Made by a program: the position numbers and the translations under genes. A stretch of DNA of 64,000 nucleotides from Anaspis maculata (taxonomy: Eukaryota; Arthropoda; Insecta; Coleoptera; Scraptiidae), in contig OX421962.1 in NCBI GenBank assembly GCA_949128115.1, forward strand, positions 39,021,745 to 39,085,744. The letters are read 5' to 3'. The notes below the pieces were generated by a model. That model was not told the origin of the DNA, made no database searches, and saw nothing but the letters and a program-made list of their open reading frames with translations. Shown here piece after piece: positions 33,852-47,042 of this stretch (positions are counted from its first letter, which is position 1; each line of letters starts with the position of its first letter).

Positions 33852-35391
33852 CAGGGTGTTAGGTACTAGTTGTTACAAACTTCGAGGGATGATTCTTCAT
33901 CAGAAATAGAGTCCGTTTTATCCGTTTTTAGCAATTCGCTATTAGCCGCGCTTTCAAGTCCGTCCGTCCGTCTGTCCGTCCATCTATCCGTCTTGTAGTT
34001 GAATTCCTCCTAAAAGAAAAGTCGTAGCGGTATCGGGTTTCATGCAAATTAATTGTCTGCGGATGGGAATAGGCACAAAAATATTTGGTTGAACCGCGCG
34101 ATTGCAAGAAAAAAATTGAAATGTTTGAAAAGTCGGTATTAAACGCTACGGTGTGAACTTACACATCGAGGAATCTTGCGAACCGTTCTAGATACATGCA
34201 TAATGCAGCGAACAAAATATGCAGAAAGTAATGAAAAAAATTTTAGTGAAAGAATAATTTTGATTCCTCCATTACAATAGAAGATACAATTTTTCCTAAC
34301 AAGCAGACTCCACCCCGCGATTCCACATTCGTCGGTGGTTAACGCTACAGTGTGAACTTCTACATCGAGGAATCTTGCGAACCGTTCTAGATATATGCAT
34401 ACATCCAGCGAACGAAATATGTAGAAAGAAATTAAGAAATTTTTAGTGAAAAAACCAACTTGATTGATTCATGCTCAAGGAAGATATCTCAATTTTCATG
34501 CGGAATCTATCCTTATGCACTTATTATGCGAATGCGATTTTTACTGCCGCGGCGCTGCGGTTCAGCAAGCTGGTTCTGGCTCCGTGTTTGTGATTGATAT
34601 AGGTATAATCATTGTATTATTGACTACTTGTGTTTCCATAAAGATTGATGATTTCATGTGGTACTTTTGGGGAAAAGGTAACATTGAACCGTCTACTCAT
34701 CTGCACTCCGAAAATGCGCTCATGAGACTCACCCCCGTGAGGACTTTGCTACTTATTTTACCTTCGTAGCTATTTTTGACTGTTGGTTATATGTTCGAAT
34801 TTCACGTTCAGTTTTAAAAGAAAACGTACTCTTGTAAAATTTGGATTAGAGGCTTCATTTCCGAAATATGTATTAGGATCCAAACGTTTGAAAAACATCT
34901 CGTAGCAAAATTTTTAGACTCGTTAAGTGGTGTTTTCGAGATATTACTGTTTCTCGAAGTTTCAAACACAAATGTCTCGAAAAAGAAGCCCCCAATCAAA
35001 ATTTTTCAAGAGTAGGCTTTCTTTCTAAATTGAATGTATAATTCAAAAATAATATTTTCGTTCATAATATGAACAATTTTCAAAAATAGCTACGGGTGCA
35101 AAAACGGGTAAAAAGAGAAGAGGACGCCCCCTATTAGCTACGCCTCTGACTTTTTTTGTTGAAACAGATTGAGACTATTTTAGTGCGATTTGGTTCAGAT
35201 TAATAGAAATTGGTTCAACGCAACGGTTCAAATGTTACGGTATGAAACCGATTTCAAAAAGTCAACTTCAACACCCTGTTTCTTTTTAATAATTGAGCAT
35301 TTTCGGACGATTTCGGTGGATAATTTTTCTGACTTAATTTTTGATAGGGAGTCATCCCTCAAAGTTTGTAACAACCACAACCTAACACCCT
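33852..35391. mobile_element. Fold-back element with CAGGGTGTTAGG termini
   Basis: It starts CAGGGTGTTAGGTACTAG, continues GTTACAAACTTCGAGGGATG, and ends with the reverse complement CATCCCTC..AGTTTGTAACAAC and CCTAACACCCT. The interior carries GTCCGTCCGTCTGTCC simple sequence and a duplicated block at 34141-34445. Confidence 0.65.
34141..34445 (+). repeat. Tandem duplication inside the fold-back element
   Basis: AACGCTACGGTGTGAACTT, then TCGAGGAATCTTGCGAACCG and AGCGAACAAAATATG, recur about 195 bp downstream with few changes. Inverted, diverged copies of the same block lie at about 36720-37030. Confidence 0.65.
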
Positions 35392-36337
35392 ATATACTCT
35401 TGAACACATTTTGGTTTTCAAAGAGTTCGCTTCGAAGTTACGCGCCTCGAGTTCATCCATGTTAAAAGCCAAGTGACTGACACTCACCTCACCAAATTTT
35501 ATAACAACTTCGCATCGCTGTGGATGGCAAGCCAAGCCCGACGTCAAAGGAATCCTAAAATTCATCAACTTCCGGTGTGTGGTCCCAACGCAACGCACTC
35601 AACGTAGTTAACTTTGGCAGAGGTCATTAAAGTGTATTCGAATCTTTCAGGCAACATGTTGTGTAAAGTGTGTGTACCTATGACATATTTTTTTTAAATA
35701 GATGGTTATAGTAGAATTATCGAAAAAAGGGAGAATTTTTAAACGTTTCCATTGAGGTTTCCATGGTAATAATTGTTATTATTGATAACCGCTGGGCGTC
35801 TAAAAACAGCAAATCGAGTGGTCCGGCTATACTTGATTCTTTCCTTTGCTTCAGGTGACCTGGGAGTCGGGTCACGCGATACATTCGGAAAGGTATATTC
35901 GGAAAGGAGAAATTCTGAGAATCTCTGGTCTCTTCACGAGGCCAAAAACTTCCAAGTATGCAGACGGATGTCCGTTTTTCGAGCTCTGTCTGAAAAAGAA
36001 AATCGGACCTCTCTTGATAATTTTGAAGATACCTACCGTAAAAAGAGGAAAGATTACGATTTTACTTTCAAGTTTTGAGTGAATAATCGACGAAGGCACC
36101 TCTACTTACTGGTGAAGCTAATATGTCTGTCAGTCGATCTGTTTGTCCATCTGTCCGTCTTGTCATTGAACTTCTCCTAAACTGCAAGTCGTAGCGCTTC
36201 CGGGTTTTTTGCAAATGACTACAGATGACTTGTGGGTGGGAATAGGCCGATAATTTTCCCAAATCATTGCCCACCATATTGAAATTTTACATTTACAGTT
36301 CCATTTTGTCAATAGATTTATCATACAATTGTTGGTT

Positions 36338-36622
36338 CAACGATCGGCCGTCATCTTGGCCCGCTATTTATTTTGAACTTTTACATGCGTGAACCGATTT
36401 TGATGAAACTTGGTAATTGGACGTCTTTCATGATAAGATTGATAAGGGTTGTTTTGAAGGCTGATTTAACGATCGGTCGCCATTTTGATCCGCCATATTA
36501 AACTTTAACATACGTAAATCGATTTCGATCAAACTTGGTACTAGGAGGTCTTTCATAATTAGGTTTATAATTCAATGGTTATTTGAACGATCGGCCTTGA
36601 TCTTGGCCCGCCGTATTGAACT
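36338..36622 (+). repeat. Tandem repeat, about 130-bp unit, three copies
   Basis: Each unit begins ACGATCGG(C/T)CG and contains TTGG/ATCCGCC.TATT, then CGATTT.GAT.AAACTTGGTA and TCTTTCAT.AT. Three diverged copies are seen. Confidence 0.6.
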
Positions 36623-36699
36623 CTGAGAGTAAATAAGAATAAAATCAATATTGAGTTGAACAAGAAATAAAAAAAAAGAGGTATCTTTCTTTAGAATGA

Positions 36700-37230
36700 A
36701 TCAGTAAAGTGTAAAGTTGATTCTTCCTTCCACTTGAATTTTTTTCATTTCTTTCTGCACATTCCATTCGCTGGATGTATGCATCTATCTGTATAAGACG
36801 CAAATTGTCTAGATGTAGAAGTTGACACTGCAGTCAATACATATAATTTTCACTTTGTGGAATCGTAAGGCGGCACCCGCTTCTTAAAAAAGTTGTATCC
36901 TCTATAGCAATAAAGGAATGAAAATGATTCTTCCACTTGGAATTTCTTCACTACTTTCTGCATATTTCGTTAGCTGGATGTGTGTCCTCGATGCAGAAGT
37001 TCACACTGTAGCGTTAAATACCGACTTTCAAACATTTTTAATTTCGCAATCGCGCGGCCAAACCAAATATTTTTTGTGCCTATTCCCATCCGCAGACAAT
37101 TAGTAATGATTTGCAAGAAACCCGATACCACTACGACTTTTTGTTACGGAAGAATTCAACTACAAGACGGACTTCAAAGCGTAGGTAACTAATAGCGGAT
37201 TTTCTACGAAAATGCGCTAAAAATTAGTAC
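36700..37230. repeat. Inverted partner of 33935-34460
   Basis: The reverse complement of this block matches 33935-34460, including GCCTATTCCCATCCGCAGAC and CTAATAGCGGATTTTC. The two together form a fold-back spanning about 3.3 kb that overlaps the element at 33852-35391. Confidence 0.55.
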
Positions 37231-37316
37231 CTAATAGAACCGCACGAATCAACATTGCGTTCACTTTTGCTGTCAAAAAGTGATACATAATAAAACAATA
37301 GTAACTTATAAGTATA

Positions 37317-39284
37317 CAGGCTGTCCGTTTTTCGAGGCTAAGCATGGGTATCTTGCTTATCTTTTAGAGATACAAAGTAGGTTATTAGAAAAAAGTTGCG
37401 AATTTTCATGACTATCAATGATCCAAAAAAATATTTGACTCATCAGTTCTGGTTTTTGAGATATCGAGAAAAAACTGAATTTCGTAATTTTTGTTTTCAT
37501 TTTTTATTTGAAAAACGGTTAAAGGTGGCCTTTTTCTAATTAAGACATTGTTCAGGCACTTTTCCAAGGGGAATTCAATGTTGCCAAAATCTTCATTCTA
37601 GCTTTAAAAACAACTGAGATACGACATACAACTTTTTTCTCTTATGGGCGCCATATTGGATTTTGACATTTTCGAATGCAGTATTTTTTCTGATTACAAC
37701 GATGTATCACATGTCTCTGTTGAATAGGACTGTGTATCTTACGTGTTATCCGGGCCCATGCGCGTATGATTAGGCGCTTAATATGAAACTTCCAGACAAA
37801 TAGCGTCTGTTAACACGTAACATGATCAGAAAAACTATCAATAATCGTTTGTGTAAGTGAAATTTTCAACTATTGATGCTCACTGTTTGTGAGTTGTGAG
37901 ACTGATGTTATTTCAATCTTTTAAACATAAAAAACAATCATTTTGAAGGTGGAATAGGAAGGCACGCTTTCGGCTCTTACAAGAAAGAATGGAAATAAAC
38001 ACTGCGTCATAACAAGTGTAGAAGCGAGAGTCGATACGATGAAGAAAAAGGTTTAATTTTATTCCGTTTCCGCGAACATGTGGCGTGGAAGTTTTGGTCA
38101 GGGCCCTCTCCGAGTCTCCTCTAACTGAAAGCCTCTGGGGCCAAAGGTAGGCGAGCCGCGAGAGCCACTCTCATATGGTACGTTTTAGGCAATCCTTGCT
38201 ACATGAATGTACTGCGGATTGCATAAGACTATCCGGCCCAGAAGCTAGGCAGGAGAACGACAGAAGCCGTATTCGGGGTTGCCAAGTGAACAAGAAATAT
38301 AAATTTCAATTACTTCCATATAATAATTTCCCAATTTCGAACTTTCATTCAGTATGGTGTCAGATTCCCTAACTAGAAGAGCGCAAGGAAACATCTTCCA
38401 AAACAAATTGATTTTATAGTGACTATTTGAGGTGACAGTATATGTAATATAACGTATTATTGGTAACGGCGGCCATGCCAAATCTGACAACATCGCGATT
38501 AACAGACTGTGGATCATTTGCGAAGTAAGCAAGGAACTTCCAATATTTTTATTATTTTGTAAAAAAGAACTATACAAAATAGAAATTTGGCTTGCGACTG
38601 GTTCTTCTTCACATTTTTAATAACTTTTTTGTATCTATCTGGAGACTTAGTCATCATGAAATAGGCTGGTATTCCATAGAAAAGTCGATATTTGTCTGGA
38701 TGTTTCAAATTTGGCACTAAATAGCGACAGTTGCGTCCATGTTGCATCTGCGCCGTCGGGTCAGGAGAACGCACTATTAATGTTTTTGAGCAAAAAAAAA
38801 ATTTTATTTTTCAAAGAGTGCTTTGGAAACAAAATTAGCACCGACAATAAAAAAAAACCGTAAATGTTAAACATTTATTAAACAGTGACATGTCACACAT
38901 CGTTGTAACCAGAAATGATAATTGTATTGAAAAATTTCAAAATCCAATATGGCGCCCATTAGGGAAAAAAGTTAAATGTCGTATCTTGGTTGTTTTGAAA
39001 GCTAGAATAAAGATTTTGGCAGCTTTGAATTCCCCTTGAGAAAGTGCCCTGACAATGTCTTGATTGTAAAAGGCCACCTGCAACCGTTTTTTAAATAAAA
39101 AATGGAAACAAAAATTCAAATTCCGTTTTTTTACGGTATCTCAAAAACTAAAATTGATAGGTCAAATTTCTTTTTGAATCATTGATTGTCATGAAAATGC
39201 GCAACTTTTTCCTGATTTAACCGACTTTGTATCTCTTAAGATAAGCGAGATACCCATGCTTAGCCTCGAAAAACGGTCACTCTG
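37317..39284. mobile_element. TA-flanked fold-back element, copy 2
   Basis: Same family as 1433-3821: CAGGCTGTCCGTTTTTCGAG at the left and the complement, ending CGGTCACTCTG, at the right, with TA outside. The arms are about 410 bp and include AAAAGTTGCGAATTTTCATG and GGCGCCATATTGGATTTTG. The middle, about 37735-38850, is unrelated filler with no recognised gene. Confidence 0.75.
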
Positions 39285-39379
39285 TATAGATGTCCTTTGT
39301 TCTCAAAGCACACTTCGCAAAATTGGAAAAATTGGAATTTTAGCAACAAAACAAAACTATGTTTGGGTCTACATAATAT

Positions 39380-39514
39380 GTACGGTTGCGGACTCATAAA
39401 AGTTTACACCGACAGCGATCGAGTGGCCATGCTAATTCAGTTTTGACGTGATTTTGAATGGGCATGGCCACACGATTGTCATCGGTGTAAACTTTTATGA
39501 GTCCGCAACCGTAC
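39380..39514. mobile_element. Palindromic MITE
   Basis: GTACGGTTGCGGACTCATAA followed by AAGTTTACACCGA is matched by its reverse complement at the right end; the inner part (GTGGCCATGC / GCATGGCCAC) also pairs. Length about 135 bp. Confidence 0.7.
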
Positions 39515-39519
39515 CTATA

Positions 39520-40885
39520 GGAAATACCTAACGGGATATAGATGGATACCTTGTTGCTACATTGTTGTAATCGGAAAAAAACTTGTTTCAAAAATGTTTT
39601 AAAAATCTAATTTGGATTTTGTTTATAAGAAAAATCCAGGAGAAAATTAGCCGGTAAATTCATAAACTTGGGTACCTTGTACGAAGAATCCGTGATCAAA
39701 AATCCAAAATATCCAAAATCAATATCTGGTTTCATCACTTTCATCGGTTCCTTCCCTATCTCTTGAGCTAAACGAGATGCCAAGCTCGAAAAACAGACAT
39801 CCTGATGATGTATGGCCATTTACTTGTGCAAGGTACAATTCATAAAACTGTTTAGCACTAAACTGCCTGTCAACAGTAGTTGTAAGTAAACTGACTGTTG
39901 ATTACTGTGAAGCTAAAAAAGGTTTTTGTGCTGTAGGAGATACCTAGCTCGCAAAGTAATGGGCTACCCATCACAGTTTGCAGGTGCAATAAGTAGTTAC
40001 GAGTCGACATGTAATTATACATGTATTTACAACGTAACACGGTTGTGTGTTGTCGCTCTTCACGCATCAAGATGCGTCGCGGTGTTGTCGGTCATTGACA
40101 TTTCGTGTGGTCGCATCTAAGATCTGTCAATATAACTCAATTTATTTTTTATGTTTTCTCCTAATTGAATTTACCCAGCTGCAATTCCTGAGTCTGATGG
40201 TTCGAGTGAACTTACACATTTTTCAAGCTTAGAAATCTAGGTTCAATTCGGGCTTAGTTTTTATTGTTGTCGCATGAAACAAACTTAATGCTTTAATCGA
40301 TTCTGCTAAGTCTGGAATTGCGATTGAAGGGTTTGTTAACCCAGGAGCCAGCACTGCAAGAATCTTGTTCCTTCGACACACTAATCGGCGATTCCACAAA
40401 GGATCGTAAGCGTACGTCAAAAATGTCAGAAGAAACCGACTGACCGATCGCATCTCTATTTAGTTCGTTATGGGAATGTGGAAGGAAGTTCTATTTGTCA
40501 CATCAATATGGAACTCCCGATTGTATGAGCATTGATCAGACGAAATCCGTGTAATACCAAGTTATGCAGTTGAATTATTCAATAATAATTCTTAGCTTTA
40601 GGTAAAGCAAGCGTAAGTATGTAATTACTGTCACTGTCAGCTTGTTAGAAGTTGCCTGGAGGTAATTTGACTGATTGTCGCACACTTCTAATTAGAATTG
40701 AGGTGTCACTTCATCCATAAATATTGTTTCAATTAGAATTGATTTGTGACGCCTTCATGTCGACCTATCGAAATCTGATTTGTGAATATAGATTGACTTT
40801 GATCGATCGATATATTATTGAAATTGAATGAATTCGTCTTTTGATTCAGGGGGCGCTGGGGATGTCTCGCGTTTAATCAGCTGGA
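39520..40885. other. Unassigned stretch
   Basis: Short frames on both strands; none resembles a known family. No bounded repeat recognised. Confidence 0.3.
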
Positions 40886-40899
40886 CGCATTATTCATGT

Positions 40900-41390
40900 G
40901 TTTTTTTTTTATCGTCCTGGTAAAGTTCTTTGTTTCCTTGCGTCATTCCGGGCTGTATCCGGTATGTGTGAAGATGATTCAACTGGTAGTGCAGAAATCG
41001 ATAGAGGTCGTTCCGGAGAGGCGACCAACCTGGTGCAGTTCTTTGTTGTAAAAACAATCGCAGTCGACCAATCTTCAGCACCCGTTTGCGTTGGTAGTTC
41101 GATGACGCATTTATGGTGGCGACGCCGGTTGCAACCCACTTTTCTTCGGCGCTGCCCCGTTTCCCGGGCAACGTTGCGTCGTCGGCGGCGGCGGCGGCGG
41201 CACCCGATGGCAGCACCATATCGATCGAAAGGCGAACATCTGTTATGTGTCTGCGCGCCTCACATCTCAAAAGTTCAAATCTCTGTGGGTTCAGGGAGAG
41301 ATGCATATGATTCTTGACCTTCTTTCGCTTTTCAGTGCATTCAGTCCAGCCAGCAGCTGCCAAATTATTCAGCTCGCTGTTTATACACAC
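40900..41390. other. GC-rich island with a CGG triplet run
   Basis: A locally GC- and CpG-rich stretch in AT-rich surroundings. It includes a (CGG)n run near 41175-41205 and overlapping open frames: 166 codons on the minus strand (40890-41390) and 65 codons on the plus strand (41113-41310, starting MVATPVATHFSSALPRFPG). The triplet run translates as poly-Ala on both, so frame length alone means little. It could be an alternative promoter or first exon of a gene whose exons lie elsewhere, or an isolated island. Confidence 0.3.
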
Positions 41391-42027
41391 TTACACATAA
41401 ACACCATAACCAACATGCTGCATGTCAAAGAAGAGTAAACTTCCTAGCTTTTATTCACTCTCTATATTCTCGGAGTCGTCGAATGTTTACCCTCTGTTTT
41501 CTATTACGTCTTCTTTTTGCGGTGCCCCTCAGCGTCGAGATTTAGGGCATTGCGTTCCAGTGGCGAATCCCGATTTTCATGCACATTTGAATTGTGTTTT
41601 TTAGGTCACACAGTCTATTTAAAACTGCGTAAGTACTTACGCACATACACAGGATCACATACTTTTTTAAGAAAAAACCACCTTTGCGACAGCTCACTTT
41701 TTGCTTTGTAGCCGTATTCTTGCGCTTCATCATGAATCTGGTGAATTTTCACTAATGACAGCTCAATCATTTGTGTTCGTTACAATACTAAGGAAGTTGA
41801 AACTCAAATTGATATCTCATTAAAAAAATGAAAAAAAAATTAGAAATCCAACAAATAACGACTAGTCATTCTCTTTCTGTAAACTTGAATGCAAATTCAC
41901 TTGAAGAACATGCCGAATTGCGCCCAAGTTTATAAGTTTTTCGAATGTGCATGACAAGATCTTTTCATGCACCTTTTCCTCCTTTTCCTACGATTTCATT
42001 CAGTCAATCAATTTCTTTCTGTCTGAC

Positions 42028-42175
42028 GGCCCCGTAGCACAGGTGGTAGTGCATCGGCCTGTGGTACGGTTGGTCCTAGGTTCGATTCCTAGACATGTCT
42101 GGGTGTTTTGTGCTGTCCACATTTTGCGTCAATTAAGGCTTTTTCAAATGTATACTAAATTAAATAAACGCAGAT
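42028..42175 (+). mobile_element. tRNA-derived SINE
   Basis: The head resembles a tRNA: box A TAGCACAGGTGG at 42035-42046 and a perfect box B GGTTCGATTCC at 42079-42089, with a histidine-like GTG at the anticodon position. The 3' side does not pair with the 5' acceptor strand (GGCCCCG), so it is not a working tRNA gene. A unique tail, containing TTTTGTGCTGTCCAC, resembles that of the SINE at 60784-60974. Confidence 0.6.
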
Positions 42176-43101
42176 AACTCCTATGGCGTTGAAGAAGCCG
42201 ATAAGGAGGAAAACAAACTTTTAAAACTTTTAACTTTTAGTAATGACTGCCAGCCCAGCTGTTCATCGAGGAAGTCATACAGAGTTGAGTTCGTATTCAC
42301 CACTAGGCTCGAACTGTTTCCACGATCTCATCACCTCGGAGGTTAATGTTGCAACAATTAGAACTAGTGATACCAAAAGCTCCATATTTAAGAAATTTGC
42401 AGTCGGACAAAAAATAGCTCATTTTTTTGCCGAGTAGAGTTTTTCTTTTCAATTCCAAAATTTCCAAAGTCCCAAGATTTCACTGTACAGGTACTACAGG
42501 TGTCTCAAACTGGTTGGTTTTAGGGGTTTCTCCTCGGGTTTCTCCTATTTGCAGAACGCAGATACGGCAAAATGGATTGCCTGTTATTGCCATCGATTTT
42601 CAAGGTAACTTGATTGGTGAAAACCGCATCTCGGTATCTTGAATCGTTTTCGAGATGTACGTCAAAACTCACATTTTCTTCGATTTTGAAAAAGCGCCGC
42701 AACTTTTTTGTTTATGAATACTTACATTTTCGAACGGTGAAAAACTCACACACAAAAAAGCACTTTTTCACATAGTTTAAAATCCTACAGGATGATCGCG
42801 AAGTGGCGCACAAAAATATTATTTCTCGACTGAAAGTTGAATGTTAAATTAATTATTGTAACTTGATTTTATTTTCATTTCACTTTTCACTTACTAGACA
42901 CCTATGGATCGCCTTGTGACATTCGATTGTTCTCGAATGGAAATATTTTTTAAATTAATTTGGCATTTTATGGGTTATTTTGACAAGTAACTATGACATG
43001 TTATGTATTTTTGAAAAGCTTGAAAAATGAGTGCTTGTTTTGACGCCAAGATCTGCTATATTTCTATTAAAAAATAAACCGTAGTTTGGTCTATTCTGGA
43101 A

Positions 43102-43338
43102 AATGGGCCTTATGAATAAAGATTGAGCAATTGCTTTTGCTTAAAATCCAGTAGCAAGAAACGGAGAAACATTTGGAGCTGAGACTTTGAACCATTGTTT
43201 TTATTTCAATCAGTTACTCAAATATTCAATAAAACCTAAGTCAAGAAATTACTTGAAGTTTTTGAATTTTTGAGATTTTTTTAAAAACAGAAAGTCAAGC
43301 AAAAACAATTGCTTAATCTTTATTCATGAGGCCCATTG
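43102..43338. repeat. Palindromic element
   Basis: AATGGGCCTTATGAATAAAG then ATTGAGCAATTGCTTTTGCTT are answered by AAGCAAAAACAATTGCTTAA and TCTTTATTCATGAGGCCCATT. The centre is about 130 bp. Confidence 0.65.
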
Positions 43339-43339
43339 T

Positions 43340-46270
43340 AGTTAACTGAAATTTTTTTCACCTAATACAGAATCTTGATATAATTATGTCCACCATAAGT
43401 AATTTGGGACACTTGTACCTACTATGTAAGTATATAGAATGTTTACGTAGAAAATAAACAAGCCAACATGTGTGTAGGTTTCAAGTACTGTAAGCATTGT
43501 TCGAACTCGGCGAATTCACATCACCTCAATTATGATAAACTTTTCACTGTTATGACCAACTTCAGATATTTACCACGAGGTACATCTTAGCGTGCGTTAC
43601 CGTTGAAATCGGCATAGTACATGAGGTTCAGGTACAACATGAAATCGAAGCCTCTGGATTCACAAACATGGATCTGAATCGTGAATATCTAAATTTGAAA
43701 ACTACATGAAAAATGTTACTGTCTTTCGAATGATTTTGAAAAATAAAAGCCATACCTTGATTCGTTCAAATACGGAGTTGAACGTTACAAATTGTTTTCA
43801 ATCTTCTATATCTGAATATGAATAACTTTTATTTTATGAATCTGAAGGCACAAGTTGAAAAGTGCCTCATATGACGTCAAGTCAACTGACAGAGGTTAAT
43901 TTCTTGAATGTCCACAATTATTATTTGTATGTACTATGATGGCACTAATAGTTTGGCTTTTATTTAGAAGTAAAGAGCCAGAAGATTATGTTTTGGCTCG
44001 ACATACACATCAGCTGATTATCAAATGTCAAAGTCTTGAATGATGCCTTTAAATCACGGACTTAAAATACCCAGTCAAGTAAACTGTAAAATCAACAGCC
44101 TAAGAGATGTGTCCCGGTTTTCATTGGCCTCATATCTCAAGCGTGTCACATTGAAGCAGCTTAAGCTCAAGACGTCTTACCGGCGTAGAGTTGTTGGTAT
44201 CACCTGATCCCGCTAATTAAAATCACTGAATCACAGAATTTTCAAATATAGAAAGCTTGGGCGGCACGCCAAATGTAACGTTCGATAAAAAGAGTTGGGT
44301 GGCTTTTCATCTCGCGTTTGTAATTTATTCGACAAGTAAATCAAATGTACAGAGTGTGTCTTGCTTAAAATTGAATCCCTTTTTGAATCGCAAATTACAC
44401 CTTGTTTGGGTTAAAAATTTACAAGGCACTGACTTGAAGTTTCCGATTGGCTCGCAAATCAGAGCCCATTTTGATGAAATTCAAAATTTGGGTACTTGAG
44501 TTTTCTACAAAAAAACTGACGATTCCTTATGGTACTGTTAGAACAACCTAGGTGATAGTTTCAATTAGTGGAAATACATTTTCCATGACAGACCGTGTGG
44601 TCAGAATAGTTAGTAGAATCACCCAGAAAAATACATCGCAACACGAAGGTTTGAGAGCCACTGGGCGAGTGTCACTCCGGCAAGGTTGGCATTTCTGTCA
44701 TCGAGATCATGCCAGGGCACTGTGATTTTGAACTTTATGGAGCTGCATACTTTTGCATTCGGATTATTCACGGCCATTCTGTAATAATTTACCCGCTTGT
44801 CCGTTTTTGTAAGTGTGTACCCAAAGTGAAAAGTGAGAGGGAAGTTTTCTTTGTGTGATGTCCTTAAAAGTTGCGTATTACCATGGTTGCGTATTACCAT
44901 GTTGTAAAATGTGAACTGTTCTTCAAGTATGAATTTAATGGGAAAGAAAAATGGAACGCACATAAGGTCAATAATTTCATGTCATGTTGTCACAACAGGT
45001 TTTACAGCAAGCCCTAGATCCATAGGTTGATCTAGATACATAATTCAAACCCAGATTCAAATACAAACGGATGTGAAACCATTCGCGACAACAAATCGAA
45101 GAGTTCAAAGCAAGGTAACCAACCCCAAACTAAGACACTTGTCAGATTAGCTTGTGGAACTTGAGATGACAAACCGAGTGACTCAAAAAAAACTAACAAA
45201 ATCTTAAAGATATCTAATGACGGTCCACGGCCTACTGAAAAGCCATTGTGAAGTCATTCACATGGTCAACTATCACCACAGGTATTACTGCGCTGCACCG
45301 TGAACAAACTGTAGCTAAGGGATGCTTCAAGCTTTGCCTAAAATAAGCCCAAGCTGTGGTACGGCTTATTCACCACTCTAAACGACATTTGAGGTTATGT
45401 GCAGCTGTGTGTGCGCAGCACTCAAGACACGTGCAGTGTCAAGTGTGTTTGTGTACAGCGTGGAAGTAGGTGGAATCTAAAATTCAAATCAGAATTCATA
45501 TGAAAATCAAGTACAGTCGGAGAGTACAGTAGTTAATAACACAGTTTTCTTACCTTGAATCTTTGTGCACGACGCAAACAATGACAGCCAGAGAACAATT
45601 ATTAGAGCCCCGATGGATACCAAGTAGCGGTCTGCTGGGATGCGGTCTGCAGAAAACGTGCACAGCTCACTTACACTTTCCTTTGCAAAATGCGAATAAC
45701 CTCAAACTACTGACAGTTGACAGTTCACACCCTGTGATTGACACTGTTGCCAATCTGTGATTCTGTGTGCCAAAAAATACGAGGGAAATTTGAAAACAAT
45801 GAATGGTCAGAAATAAATATTCTCAAGGTCTGAAACTTTGCTAAAGCTCAACTACGATGTACTCCGATTTAGGGATTTTTGCGTTTCTATACGGTGCCGG
45901 TGTGCAAACTCCGACAAAAACTTGAAGCCAAAAACTGAATTTCCACCAGAGACGCTACGAACGCTAAAAGTTTCCAGATTCTAGATCAACGTTGGCTGCC
46001 AACTTGACACCTAAAACAAAACATACCAATTCCTCTGCCATCTTTCTGGGAATAAGTAACCACTGTACAATAACTGAGCATATACAGAAATCTGGAGAAA
46101 AAGTCGGAAAAAAAGTTTGTTGGTTATCCAGGCAGGATTGATGACGCGTGCGCGTGATACCCCCACGAGAAAACAAGACAATCCACAGACCACAGCGACA
46201 CTCAACAGCGGACCTGCGGCTAACCTATAAAAACTGTAAAACACTAATTTGGAGAATATTAGCGGTTGTT
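43340..46270. other. Unassigned 2.9-kb stretch
   Basis: No gene or bounded element recognised. Open frames such as 44619-44963 on the minus strand show no family resemblance. Confidence 0.3.
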
Positions 46271-46271
46271 C

Positions 46272-46635
46272 TACCGAGAGTTCATAAATTAAATGGGTCA
46301 AGGGTGCCTGTGGATTCAAAAACGTCTGTCGAAACTAGCGTAATCCTTTTGTAATAAATTTGTCAAACTTTGACAAGTTACGTCCCATATTATTGATCTC
46401 TGATCTGCTATAAGTGCACGAGAATACTTCACGTTCGAAAATACTCCTCGATCATGTAGGTTTTGTGCCCTGCCGAGAAAACCACATTTAAAATGTTCCG
46501 AAAACTAAAACTGCGACGGGTTTGACAAATTACGATAACCAAAAAATTACAGACATCAAATGAACGATGCTAGTTCCGACAGATGTTTTCAAACTCATAG
46601 GCACCCTTGACCCATTTAATTTATGAACGCTCGGT
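46272..46635. mobile_element. Palindromic element, second copy of the 11346-11573 family
   Basis: The ends TACCGAGAGTTCATAAATTA and AATTTATGAACGCTCGGTA are inverted repeats. GGGTCAAGGGTGCCTGTGGA and its near-complement lie inside. The interior sequence is homologous to the nested element in FANCI intron 5. Confidence 0.65.
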
Positions 46636-46904
46636 ACCTCTGATGGTAAACAAAGAACTACAAAAAAAGAGCTCGAAATTGGCTTCAGGAATTTGAAATT
46701 TAAACGGGGGAGATTGAACACCGTATAGAAACGCAAAAATCGCCACATCGTGAGCTTAACCATGGCTCAACTTTAACTTAGTCTTGCCTTAAACGAAATC
46801 GGTGCAGTGAACTCATGGCCCTTAGGTGAACCTTGACTTGAACCGAGCTTACTACTCAAGTAGATATTTAAGGATGAGCGGTGCAGTTATGGGCTTGAAG
46901 CGAG

Positions 46905-47042
46905 GCTTGAAGGTGGATTTATACTCGCAGAAAATGAGAATAAAAATAAAAATAACGATAAGAATAAAAATAGGAAAAATAAGAACGGCAACTGCCCATT
47001 TATACTCCAAAAATAAAAATAAGAATAAGAAATATTTTGAAA
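46905..47042. repeat. Left arm of a 2.3-kb inverted repeat
   Basis: GGTGGATTTATACTCGCAGA followed by AATAAAAATAA-rich sequence is matched in reverse complement at 49088-49222. The A-rich part is low complexity, but the TACTCGCAG flank shows true homology. Confidence 0.55.

Noticed and set aside
40890..41390. 166-codon minus-strand protein gene
   Set aside because: Its length depends on GC richness and a CGG triplet run; no recognisable domain, and a competing frame on the other strand.
41550..41566. hAT terminus CAGTGGCGAATCCCG
   Set aside because: No matching inverted end or 8-bp duplication was found nearby.
42028..42098. Functional tRNA-His gene
   Set aside because: Boxes A and B are good, but the acceptor stem does not pair and there is a SINE-like tail.
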